Shown piece after piece: positions 1-9,498 of a stretch of DNA of 64,000 bases. A model generated the notes under the pieces. That model was not told where the DNA came from, searched no databases, and saw only the letters and a program-made list of their open reading frames with translations. A program made the position numbers and the translations under genes. Within the stretch, counting starts at the first letter, position 1. The number at the start of each line of letters is the position of its first letter. Source of the DNA: Paenibacillus piscarius (GTDB taxonomy: Bacteria > Bacillota > Bacilli > Paenibacillales > Paenibacillaceae); assembly GCF_022234545.1 (NCBI RefSeq), contig NZ_JAIEUI010000026.1:35825-99824 (forward strand), written 5' to 3'.

Positions 1-1
1 G

Positions 2-1609
2 GTTGGTGCGGACATTGAGATTACGCTCCCGCCGGGTATCCGCGTCATGCCATCGAAGATTAACCCTTCGGAGCCTGTGCGGACCGGCAATTCATTCAAG
101 ATCTACGAGAATGGCTACTACAGCTTCGATCTGACCGATCTCAGTGATCCGGACCGGACAGACACTCTGTACCTGGTCGTGAAGAATATTGACGGTACTA
201 AGCCTGAAGGAACCATTGAATATTCTTACATGGAGAGCACGAACGGTAATGTGATTGCCTATCTCCAGAGCACCTCTGAGCCGGTCACAGTGGTGAACAA
301 TGGCGGCAAGACGGCCTACACCTTCACAGAGAATGGTACGTTCGAGTTTGAAATTAAGGATGCAGCCGGAAATGTCAATACGGTTGAAGCCAAGGTTGCG
401 AACATTAGCAAGGAAGTGCCTCGGGTAAAAGTAGTCCGTTCTTACCAATATGGCGAGAATGGAAGCCAGACCTTCGGCACCCTGAAGGATAACAGCGGCA
501 ATGTGCTGTTCTCCACCGGCGTTACGCTTACGGTAGAGAAGGCGGATGCTGCTGCTAAAGCGTTCAACATTATCAGTGCCAATAAGAGCATTACACTCAT
601 GGAGAATGGAACGGCTTCATTCACTGTGACGGATGTGTACGGCAATACAACAGTTATTAAAGAAAAAGTAACCAATGTTCTCTCTGCTCCGCCAGTACCG
701 GACAAAGTGACTTATACCTTTGTAGATGCCGAAGGCAAAGCGGTTCCGGCCGATCAGATGGTTACCATCGGCGGACAGAAATATGCCAAGGGCAAAGTGA
801 AGGTTACGCTTAGCGGCACAGTTGCTGCCCCTAATCAAATGTTCTCAGGCGTAAGACCTATTTCAGATGGAGCTGCCTATACGAACCAGATCAGCAAAGC
901 GGATGGAACATACAGCTACTCGCGTGCTTTTGAGAGCGGCGGATCAGCGGTTATTGCGATCTCGGATCTCCTGGGCAATGTGAACAAGGTTCCGGTGAGC
1001 ATTGCCGGGCTTGATAACACAGCACCTGAACTGACACTGAATAAGGAAACAGTAGGGATTGTCAAGAACAAGAAAGACTTTAACTTCCGCACCGATCTCG
1101 GGGGCTTCACCGTTTCCGATAATGTATCGGCCGCAGCGGATGTGAAGGTATCGGTCAGCGGACTGGATCTGAGCAAGCTTGGACGCCAGCGCGCCACGTA
1201 TACAGCGGTTGACCAGGTAGGCAATAAGACGGTGGTCTATCAGGATGTGGTGGTCGTGAAGGACGGCGGATTGCTCGTCTTCGGTAACGATACCTTAATC
1301 TCGGCTTCCTCCGGCGAGTCCGCATTGTTCAATACCAATACCATTACCTTCAAGGTATCCGGCTTCAACCTGATGAAGGTAGGCGGAGTAGACAAGGTCA
1401 ATCAGGCAGGAACGTTCGATATTCTCTATTACCCTGGTCTGTATCGCGAAGGACAGCTGAAGCTGGTGAAGCAGAAGCTGACCTATGCTGAGCTGGTGAG
1501 CAGTAATTTCAAGGTCACCTTCCCGAAAACAGGCTGGTACACCATTGTGGTGAGAACCCAGGAGCGTGACCGCGAATTTGCTACCTTCTTTGTCGGCAAT
1601 CTGAAATAG
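2..1609 (+). CDS. Ig-like repeat surface protein, 5'-truncated
   Basis: The frame is open to the first base of the window, so the first ATG at 47 is internal and the gene begins upstream; 535 residues are visible. The text consists of short beta-rich Ig-like modules. A motif of the type ENGxxxFxxxDxxGN recurs near visible residues 35, 110 and 200. A later stretch (about residues 350-420) resembles HYR/DUF5011-type Ig domains, which end in YTAVDQVGN followed by a V-rich strand. No catalytic motif, SLH domain or membrane anchor is visible in this C-terminal part. The stop lies 27 bases before the start of the giant SLH protein, so the two are probably cotranscribed. An extracellular adhesive or scaffold role is an inference from the domain type and neighbours. 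Confidence 0.8.
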   Translation, partial: VGADIEITLPPGIRVMPSKINPSEPVRTGNSFKIYENGYYSFDLTDLSDPDRTDTLYLVVKNIDGTKPEGTIEYSYMESTNGNVIAYLQSTSEPVTVVNNGGKTAYTFTENGTFEFEIKDAAGNVNTVEAKVANISKEVPRVKVVRSYQYGENGSQTFGTLKDNSGNVLFSTGVTLTVEKADAAAKAFNIISANKSITLMENGTASFTVTDVYGNTTVIKEKVTNVLSAPPVPDKVTYTFVDAEGKAVPADQMVTIGGQKYAKGKVKVTLSGTVAAPNQMFSGVRPISDGAAYTNQISKADGTYSYSRAFESGGSAVIAISDLLGNVNKVPVSIAGLDNTAPELTLNKETVGIVKNKKDFNFRTDLGGFTVSDNVSAAADVKVSVSGLDLSKLGRQRATYTAVDQVGNKTVVYQDVVVVKDGGLLVFGNDTLISASSGESALFNTNTITFKVSGFNLMKVGGVDKVNQAGTFDILYYPGLYREGQLKLVKQKLTYAELVSSNFKVTFPKTGWYTIVVRTQERDREFATFFVGNLK

Positions 1610-1636
1610 TTGAAACAAGAACAGGGGGAATACTTG

Positions 1637-4600
1637 GTGAAGTTGTTGAAACGCACAGTAGCGGTAATGCTCACCTTAATCATGGTATTTCTGTCCACCT
1701 CCGAGAGCTTCCATGCTCTCGTTGAGGCGGCCAGCAGTACCAAGACAACCATGATCCAGAATGACTTTATTAAGGTTACTGTGGATAATGAGACGGGCCG
1801 CTACGGCATTCGCACTGTCGAAGGCCAGCCGATCCGCAAGAACGATAACAATGTGAACCTGCTGTTCCAGGGAGATGACCCGGAGACGTCGTTCACGACG
1901 TTCCGGATCGATGGAACCGATTATATTTATGGTAATAAATACAAGTTCGACTCCAGTCATTATTCAGAGACCAGTGCACCTAAAGTGGTCGAGAATTCAA
2001 ATGGCACCAAGCAGCTGGAGATGATCTGGAAGATTAAAGGCGTAGAGATCAAACAGATTCTGATGCTCTACACCGACAGCAAGGATGCTGTGAATTCAGG
2101 TAATGTCAACATCCGTTATGAAGTGAATAATAAGAGCGGCGCGCAGGTACAGATCGGCAGCCGGATTCTGCTGGATACGATGGTCGGCGGCAACGACGGT
2201 CCGCAATTCCAGATTGGTACAGCCTACAAGTCACCACTGCAGGTGGAGCGGAAGCTGGTCCATAATCCGGAGGACGATCCGGGCATTCCCTTTGAGGACA
2301 GAGCGTACTTCAAGATTCCTGCTTATTGGGTGATGCGCGACAAGCTGGATCTGACGAATCCTCAGGCAACCAATGTGGTAGCCTACGGCTTCAATAACTT
2401 TGCTGAACAGAATATTAATATTGTGGATGAGATGATTGTTGGGCACTGGAACGGTCTGGCGAATACGAAATGGGATTATAAAGTAAATCCCAACCTCGAC
2501 TTCACCAGAGACACCAATGATTTCGGTACAGCGGATTCTGCGGTTGCCTTCTACTGGAACCCGGAGAAGCTGGCACCGGGAGGCTTCCAGAGCTTCGAGA
2601 CGGTATACGGTCTCGGTGAACTTACAGCCCCGGATAAAGTATTCTCGATCCGTTATGTAGATCAGGTACAACAGCTGGCGACAGCTCCGCTGGGAACGGG
2701 AGAGACCGTTCCGTCGAAGTATGCGGATAACGGAGTCTTCACGATTACGGCCGAAGTAGAGAACCTGCAGGCCTACAATATGGAGCACTCCAAGATCGAA
2801 GTGGAGATGACCCTGGAGAGCGGCCTCAGCTTCGTCAGGCAGAACGAAAAAGGAGAAGATGTCCTGGATGCCAGCGGGAATCCGGTCCTGGAGAATGCCC
2901 GCAGCAAAATGCTGGAGTTCAAAAAGTCAGCCACACCTGATGAAGCGGCTATGGGCATTGAGCCGAAGTACAAGCCGGGGGATGCGATCTCCGCAAGCTT
3001 CCGCGTTCAGGCTAAAGGCAGACCTTGGCCGGTTACCCGGGAGTATATGATTTCGGCTAGAAGCCCGGAAACACAAGGTAAAATCGAAGGCGTTAAGGAT
3101 GAAGGCATCAGGGCCCAGTATGAATCCACGCGGACTAACTTCATTCTGCTGCCGCCGGTAGGGGAAGCGACGGCGACATATGCCTACTCACTTGCACCGG
3201 CAGAGCTGTACAGCACAGATGTGAAATATGTGACGGTCAATCTGTCGAATATTGAAGCTTACAATACGGGCAATGCAACGACTGCTCCGAACTTTGACTT
3301 ATACCTCAAGAATAAAGCAAATGGTGACCGGTATAAGGTCAATGTCCAGGATGCGGTGGTGATGCAGCCGACCGATGACGGATTCTCCGGCGCCATGCGG
3401 ATCACGTACCGTGGCGGTGACAAGGTGGATTCAGGCGGCAATGTGCTGGAAGCCGGGCTTGGACCTGAACTGCCGCTGGGTGAATACCAGGTGGAGATTG
3501 ATTACAAGGGCGATGCCGGCGGGGATGAGGAAGTAGCGGCACTCTATGATATGACGACTCCGCAATCCTTCCTGGTTACCGATAATAACGACACGCGTAT
3601 CCGTGAGGCCGGAGTAATGGCCGTCTACAAGGAAGCTGTGGATATCAGCGGTCTTGCGAACGGCGCTACGGTAAAGGATGAGCTGCTGGATCAGCTGAAC
3701 TCTCTGTTCCCGGGCAAGCCTTTCAAGGACGGTTCGTTCCTGTACAAGGCTGTTACCGAGTATAAGAAAACCAAAGCCTTGTTCGGAGCAGCGAGCAAAG
3801 CGGTGGATCCGAAGTTCGACATCAGTGAATTCATGGATGAAGAAGCACTGAAAGAGACTCCAATGTATGCTTACAAGCTGTTTGCAACGGAAGAGGACTT
3901 CGAGGAATTCCAGGAAGAGGCGGAAGCCAAGGACCCGGAATTCGACCGTGAGATTCTGGTAACCATCCGCGGGATGATCAAGCAGGTTGGCACAGGTGAC
4001 GAAGAGCAGGTCATCGTGGATACCAAGACAGAACCGGCAATTATTAATGATGCTGTAGCTTATACAGGTAAAGATCTGTCTTTTGTACGCGGTAAGCTGG
4101 ACATCTTTGGAAACACCCTTCCCGGCGATCTTCCTTTCCTGGATACCTTGTTCATCAAGGGCGAGGGAACGCTGAGCGTAGCGAGCAGCGGGTTCGTCTT
4201 CCATAAAGGCGAATGGACCCTCGACTTCTTCAACGGCTTCAACAAGTCGCTTGGAGAAGAAGACTTCGATCCGGAGAAGGAGCAAGAAGAGGACGAAGAC
4301 AAGGATGACGACAAAAAGGATGAGAAAGGCAATGACGGCAACCCGGAAGACGATACACAGAACGGCAGCTTGAAATGGGCGGTTGGCGGTGTAGGCGACC
4401 GGTTGAATCCGCTGCGCCAGATCATGATTGAGGATGTGTACTTCAACAAGCAGTCTCTGTTCGGGGCACCAAGCTTCTCGATTGACGGCTTTGGCTTCTC
4501 CTTCAATGACTTTATTCTTAGAGAGAATGGGATTTCCTTCGGCGGCTCGCTGTCCCTGAAGATCATTAACTCCGAAATTAAGAATGTTATCTTCAACAGT

Positions 4601-7600
4601 GCCGGCTTCTATGGCGTCGATGCCTCACTGGGCTTCGATCTCAATCAGGAAATGGGCTTGTTCGGACCGGATAAGAAGAAGGACGCGGATAAGAAAAAAG
4701 GTCCGGATGCTCCAAGCGGCAAGGTAACGATTAAGCATGCTGTGCAGGGTGGCGGCGTAGGCAATGAATACGGCCTGGAGTTCGCGGCACAGCTGAAGAA
4801 TATGATGGGTGTGGAGATTGAATTCTCACTCAAGAAAGTAAAAGACGGCCGGATTCTTCCGGATGTCATTGCCTTCGGGGCAGAGCTTCCGAAGCCGGGT
4901 ATCCTGGTCACAGGTGCAACTTACCTGACCGCTGTGCGGGGCGCAGTGCGTGAACTTGCGGACACGATTGCCGGCGGCACGGCAGAAGACCCGTTCCCGT
5001 TGACGATTCAGGCAGGCGTAGGCATGCGGTTCGGGATTGCTCCGGCGTATTTCTTCGGCGATGTGGATCTGACGGTGAAGCGTACCGGCCTAAAGGTGGA
5101 GGGCAAGCTTGATTTCGCTGCCAAAGCCGATGCGGAGAAGGACGACCGGCTTCCAATGCTGACCAAAGCGCTGCTTGAGGCGCAGTGGGTAACCCCATGG
5201 TTCGTGCGCGTGGAAGCAGAGATGGATATCGGCGGATGGGACATCATCATCGGGAAGGCGGGTATCTTCGTCGGACAGAATCTGGAGAAGAACCGCACTG
5301 ATTTTGAAGGCTATATCAGCTCGAAGGTGCAGATTCCGAATGATGTACCGGTGGTCGGCGGCATGCCGCTGTCCAGTATGTTCCTTGGGGTCAACAATGA
5401 TAAGGTCTGGGGCAGCATCGGTATTCTGTTCATCTCCCTCGGCATCACCTATTACTGGAGTGGAGGCATTGAATTCGGTACCTCTACAGATCAGCTGCCG
5501 GAAGGCATGATCCATCTGGTGGTGGATGATCCTGAGCTTGGACCGCGCCTGATGGTGATTGGTGCAGGGGTGCAGACACTGGCTACTTCCAAGGTGGTTA
5601 CCGAGGAAGAGAATCAGGAAATTATCTACCGTGAGGTAGAAGAAGGCGTCAAATATGTCGAGAACGGATCAATCAATGTCGGCGTAGGCGGCATTACAGT
5701 CAAGAACGGCGGCAGAATCCATGAGATTCCGATGGACGGCGTAGCCGGCAATGCAATCATTGAGATGGAGTACAGCAGCAAGGACATGCCGGAATTCAAG
5801 CTGCAGGATGCTTCAGGCAAGAATTATCCGGTGAAATTCGATAACACGAACACGGATCCTACGGCAAATGCTTTTACACAATATATTCCTGCAAGCTATA
5901 AAACGGAGAATGGATCCAAACTCAGCAGTGAAGTGGACATTCGCAGAGCATATATTATTATTCCTGAGAATGAAGCCACAAAGGGCGGCACTTGGAAGCT
6001 GACAGCCGTCTCAGCAGTTGATACCAAGCTGCTTAACGTTCCTACCCTGCCTACTCTGGGTGAAGTCAACCTGGCGAAGGACAGTTCGGATGCGAATAAG
6101 TTCACAGCCTCCTGGAAAGTGGCTAACGCAGCCGAAGGCGATACAGTGAACCTGTATCTGGCTGAGGATGCGGTGACAAACCGCAAGGAAATGCTGAATG
6201 GTCAAGAGATTCTGCAGACGGGTGATCCGGGTATGCTGATCGCCAAGGATGTACCGGTCGGAGCAGGCGGCTCGGTCAGCGGCGGAATCACGAGCGGCAG
6301 TAAAGTGATCGACGTCACCAATGTAACACTGATGGGCAACCCCGAGGATATCCGCGGGCTGCTCAGACAAGGCAATTACTACCTGCGGGCCGAGCTGACA
6401 TCCAGCTCGAACTTCGGGACGAAGACTTCCCCGCAGCGCTTTGAAATCATTGATCCGCTGGCACCGCAGAGTGTCAGTGATGTCAAGGTAGAGCCTGCCG
6501 GCAACGGCCTGTTCTCACTCTCCTTCAAGCCGGGAGCGAAGAAATCGGGACACAGCGGCTTCGAGCACAGCTACGTGGTTGATGCGAAGCTGGATGATGG
6601 CAGCAAACTGGGCGAATATGCTCCGTTTGGAGAGCTTTTGTATACCGAGCAGGAGCTTAAGCCTTACTGGAATGCCTCCACAGGCAAATACGAAGGTCTG
6701 TTGATTGGCGGCTGGAAGGCTGTATCTACAACAGATGAAGTCTACAAGGGCAGCCTTGAAGGCACAGTGCTTGATCTGAGCAAGGTGAAATACGTCGGAC
6801 TTCAAGAGAATAAGAAGTACGTCATCGGCGTCACTTCAGCAACGGTTCCAACTGAGGATGCCGACAAGCATCAGAACTATCATTATGCGGAACGGCGGGA
6901 TAGCAGCAGCACCTTGCTGCCGGTTCCGAGTCTGCCGAATCTGACGGTAATGAGTTCATCGGGGACGGTAGATGCCTCCTCCGGGAACTACGTGAACCTG
7001 TTAACGAATGAAACGAAGCAGAAGCTGACGCTCTCTTCCAAACAGTCCAATGTGACAGTGGAAGCATTCTATGCTGACAAATCCATTGCGACAGTAGCTC
7101 TGAAGAACAAGGCTGGCGGCGGAAGCGAAGGCATCCTCAATCTCGACCAGTTCCAGACGGATGGGCCGTATGCGATTGAACTGAGAGCCAGAAATACGGT
7201 GACTAAGGATATCTCAGTGACCATGCTGTATCTGACTGTAGATACGATCGCACCGGTGCTGTATCTCACAGAGCCGGTAACAGGTGAGCGGACGGCGAAC
7301 GGTGAGATTCGTGTAGCCGGAACGACAACTACAGGCACCAAGCTGAGCGCAGTGTATACCGTGAGCCAGCTACAGCCGGACGGGAAATATAAGGACGTTG
7401 AGATTCCTGCTCCGCTTACTGTGGATCCATTGACTGGTGACTTCAAAGGCAGTGTGCAGATTAACTCAGCTGCCCCTTCCGTTTCCCTCAGCATTGTGGC
7501 TAAGGACGAGGCGGGCAATCAGAACACAGCGGTTGTAGATATTACGAATGCCGGCTTCAAGGTACCGGTTGCCCTGGTTCTGAAGGGAGCGGAGACGCTG

Positions 7601-9412
7601 ACCCCGGGTGCAGCGGGCCAAATCCAGGCCTACCTCAAGGTGTCGGATGGCAAGGATGATAACGGCAAGCCGAAGTTCAAGGAGGAGCCGGTTACCGGCA
7701 AGGATCTGGCTAATCTGACTTATGAAGTTGCCGTAGGCGATGCGGTATCCCTGTCAGCACAAGGGAATGTTACTGCACTGGCTACAGGCTCCAGTCTGAT
7801 TGAAGCCGAGTACAAGGTGTCCGAGGGTGTTACGCTCAAGGGCATGGCGGTGACGACTGTAGCTGTACCGGAACCGAGTGAACTCGGTACTGTACAAGCC
7901 GTATCCTCTCCGATTAGCGGAGACAGCAACCGCACGAAGATTACGGTGACGTCCGCCGGGGATATGACCGGACAGCAGATCGCTTACAAGGTCTTCTCGT
8001 CCAATCCGGCAGAACTGAAATTTAATGACAATGTAAGCTCATGGAGTCTGCTTCCGCTTGATGGTATCGTGACCGCTCATCCGGGTGCCATCGTCGTGCT
8101 GGCTAAGCGTACCTCCCTGGACAAGCTGGTTAAGGCTTCCGGCAGTGTTCCTGCATCCGTCTGGACCAGCAGTGGCTCAGCCGGTGGCGGCGGAGCTGGC
8201 GGTGGTGGCGGAGGCGGCGGTGCCGTGCCGGGAGTTGTTGAAGAACAAGCACCGGAACAGGCAGCTGAGGTTACCGTCAACGGCCAAGCCGTGAAGACAG
8301 AGTGGAATGGACTTACAGCCATCGTACACATTACGGATAAGGAAGCCGTGGCTGGCAGCGACCTCATGGTAAGCTCCACCGATCCGAATGCCAAAGCATT
8401 CAGTATCCGTGTAGACCAGAGTGTGGTTCAGCAGCAGCTGACCGCAAAGAAGAAGATTGTGATTGAAGTTCCAATGGGACAACTGGTCATTGCTCCTGAG
8501 AATCTTGCAGGTGTAACTGCCGGACTTACCATCGGTATTGGTGCCAATAGTAGTGCCGATCAACAGGCGATGAAGGCTATCGCCGATCAGCAAGGCTTCA
8601 CCCTGATGGGGGCAGGTCAAGGTGCAGCAGTCACTGTGAACCTGCCGCAGGCCAGCTGGACTCCGGCGCTTGCCGCCAAGATCGCGATTCCTGCGCCGCT
8701 TGCGGCCAAGGAGATTACGGCCATGGTGCTTAAGGACAAAGACGGCAACTGGACAACCGTACCTTGGAAGCTGGACAGCAGCGGTACGGCAGTGGATGTG
8801 CAGCTGACTGGTGAAGGCAGCCTCTTCTTCATCCGCAACGAGAAGACCTTCAAGGATATGCCTTCAGGCTGGGGTAAGGAAGGTATCGCAGCGGCATCAG
8901 CCAAGCTGTTCGTGCTAGGGAAATCTGCGGAACTGTTCGATCCGGCAGGTAAAGTGACCAGAGCAGAGTATCCGACGATCCTGCTGCGCGTTACAGGTCT
9001 GATGAACAAGCAGGCAGCTTCGGCAGGCTTCAGTGATGTCAGCGGCAGCAGCTGGTATAACCGCAGCGTCTCCATTGCCGCAGAGCTGGGCATTGTCACC
9101 GGTCTTGCAGGCGGCAAGTATGCGCCTAAGGATACGCTGACACGGGTAGAAGCGATGACAATGCTCGGCAGATTGCTGAATCAGGTCAATCCGGGCAGTG
9201 AACTCAGCGAGACCGAAGTTACTTCGATCCTCAGCGGCTTCATTGACAAGGACAAGGTTCCGGCATGGGCCAGACAAGCAGTAGCAATGAGCATTAAGAA
9301 CGGCATTATTCTCGGAGAAGGCAACAAGGTGAATCCGTCCAGTCCGCTTACGCGTGAGCAGGCGGCAGCTATTGCCATCCGGCTTGATCAGTTCATTACA
9401 GCCAACCAATAA
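1637..9412 (+). CDS. Giant exported SLH-domain surface protein
   Basis: About 2591 aa. GTG 1637 is preferred because AGGGGG (1623-1628) lies 8 bases upstream; TTG 1634 is nearly as good, and TTG 1610 has no ribosome site. The N-terminus is a signal peptide (KLLKR, a hydrophobic stretch, then a small-residue region near VEAAS). The first half matches no family I recognise. Two charged linkers rich in D, E and K occur near residues 873-910 and 1010-1025, the second next to a large beta-rich segment. Later parts look like FN3/Ig-like modules (about 1610, 1880 and 1990 onward), then a Gly-rich linker near 2182-2197. Three SLH domains close the protein (about 2405-2455, 2465-2515, 2534-2585), each starting FxD and containing TR-E; they should hold it to the pyruvylated secondary cell-wall polymer. 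It sits between two other surface genes. The substrate or partner is unknown. Confidence 0.88.
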   Translation: MKLLKRTVAVMLTLIMVFLSTSESFHALVEAASSTKTTMIQNDFIKVTVDNETGRYGIRTVEGQPIRKNDNNVNLLFQGDDPETSFTTFRIDGTDYIYGNKYKFDSSHYSETSAPKVVENSNGTKQLEMIWKIKGVEIKQILMLYTDSKDAVNSGNVNIRYEVNNKSGAQVQIGSRILLDTMVGGNDGPQFQIGTAYKSPLQVERKLVHNPEDDPGIPFEDRAYFKIPAYWVMRDKLDLTNPQATNVVAYGFNNFAEQNINIVDEMIVGHWNGLANTKWDYKVNPNLDFTRDTNDFGTADSAVAFYWNPEKLAPGGFQSFETVYGLGELTAPDKVFSIRYVDQVQQLATAPLGTGETVPSKYADNGVFTITAEVENLQAYNMEHSKIEVEMTLESGLSFVRQNEKGEDVLDASGNPVLENARSKMLEFKKSATPDEAAMGIEPKYKPGDAISASFRVQAKGRPWPVTREYMISARSPETQGKIEGVKDEGIRAQYESTRTNFILLPPVGEATATYAYSLAPAELYSTDVKYVTVNLSNIEAYNTGNATTAPNFDLYLKNKANGDRYKVNVQDAVVMQPTDDGFSGAMRITYRGGDKVDSGGNVLEAGLGPELPLGEYQVEIDYKGDAGGDEEVAALYDMTTPQSFLVTDNNDTRIREAGVMAVYKEAVDISGLANGATVKDELLDQLNSLFPGKPFKDGSFLYKAVTEYKKTKALFGAASKAVDPKFDISEFMDEEALKETPMYAYKLFATEEDFEEFQEEAEAKDPEFDREILVTIRGMIKQVGTGDEEQVIVDTKTEPAIINDAVAYTGKDLSFVRGKLDIFGNTLPGDLPFLDTLFIKGEGTLSVASSGFVFHKGEWTLDFFNGFNKSLGEEDFDPEKEQEEDEDKDDDKKDEKGNDGNPEDDTQNGSLKWAVGGVGDRLNPLRQIMIEDVYFNKQSLFGAPSFSIDGFGFSFNDFILRENGISFGGSLSLKIINSEIKNVIFNSAGFYGVDASLGFDLNQEMGLFGPDKKKDADKKKGPDAPSGKVTIKHAVQGGGVGNEYGLEFAAQLKNMMGVEIEFSLKKVKDGRILPDVIAFGAELPKPGILVTGATYLTAVRGAVRELADTIAGGTAEDPFPLTIQAGVGMRFGIAPAYFFGDVDLTVKRTGLKVEGKLDFAAKADAEKDDRLPMLTKALLEAQWVTPWFVRVEAEMDIGGWDIIIGKAGIFVGQNLEKNRTDFEGYISSKVQIPNDVPVVGGMPLSSMFLGVNNDKVWGSIGILFISLGITYYWSGGIEFGTSTDQLPEGMIHLVVDDPELGPRLMVIGAGVQTLATSKVVTEEENQEIIYREVEEGVKYVENGSINVGVGGITVKNGGRIHEIPMDGVAGNAIIEMEYSSKDMPEFKLQDASGKNYPVKFDNTNTDPTANAFTQYIPASYKTENGSKLSSEVDIRRAYIIIPENEATKGGTWKLTAVSAVDTKLLNVPTLPTLGEVNLAKDSSDANKFTASWKVANAAEGDTVNLYLAEDAVTNRKEMLNGQEILQTGDPGMLIAKDVPVGAGGSVSGGITSGSKVIDVTNVTLMGNPEDIRGLLRQGNYYLRAELTSSSNFGTKTSPQRFEIIDPLAPQSVSDVKVEPAGNGLFSLSFKPGAKKSGHSGFEHSYVVDAKLDDGSKLGEYAPFGELLYTEQELKPYWNASTGKYEGLLIGGWKAVSTTDEVYKGSLEGTVLDLSKVKYVGLQENKKYVIGVTSATVPTEDADKHQNYHYAERRDSSSTLLPVPSLPNLTVMSSSGTVDASSGNYVNLLTNETKQKLTLSSKQSNVTVEAFYADKSIATVALKNKAGGGSEGILNLDQFQTDGPYAIELRARNTVTKDISVTMLYLTVDTIAPVLYLTEPVTGERTANGEIRVAGTTTTGTKLSAVYTVSQLQPDGKYKDVEIPAPLTVDPLTGDFKGSVQINSAAPSVSLSIVAKDEAGNQNTAVVDITNAGFKVPVALVLKGAETLTPGAAGQIQAYLKVSDGKDDNGKPKFKEEPVTGKDLANLTYEVAVGDAVSLSAQGNVTALATGSSLIEAEYKVSEGVTLKGMAVTTVAVPEPSELGTVQAVSSPISGDSNRTKITVTSAGDMTGQQIAYKVFSSNPAELKFNDNVSSWSLLPLDGIVTAHPGAIVVLAKRTSLDKLVKASGSVPASVWTSSGSAGGGGAGGGGGGGGAVPGVVEEQAPEQAAEVTVNGQAVKTEWNGLTAIVHITDKEAVAGSDLMVSSTDPNAKAFSIRVDQSVVQQQLTAKKKIVIEVPMGQLVIAPENLAGVTAGLTIGIGANSSADQQAMKAIADQQGFTLMGAGQGAAVTVNLPQASWTPALAAKIAIPAPLAAKEITAMVLKDKDGNWTTVPWKLDSSGTAVDVQLTGEGSLFFIRNEKTFKDMPSGWGKEGIAAASAKLFVLGKSAELFDPAGKVTRAEYPTILLRVTGLMNKQAASAGFSDVSGSSWYNRSVSIAAELGIVTGLAGGKYAPKDTLTRVEAMTMLGRLLNQVNPGSELSETEVTSILSGFIDKDKVPAWARQAVAMSIKNGIILGEGNKVNPSSPLTREQAAAIAIRLDQFITANQ

Positions 9413-9418
9413 CCGGGA

Positions 9419-9450
9419 TGTGCCCGTTCGCTCGTAAGCGGGCGGGCACA
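9419..9450 (+). terminator. Strong intercistronic hairpin lacking a T-run
   Basis: An 8-bp outer stem (TGTGCCCG with CGGGCACA) encloses CGCT/AGCG, immediately after the first SLH gene. No run of T follows. It may slow transcription or protect the upstream mRNA 3' end rather than terminate cleanly. Confidence 0.45.
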
Positions 9451-9498
9451 CTCTGCTGGGAAATCCTTTAATCACAATACTATTCAGGTGGTGTCAAC

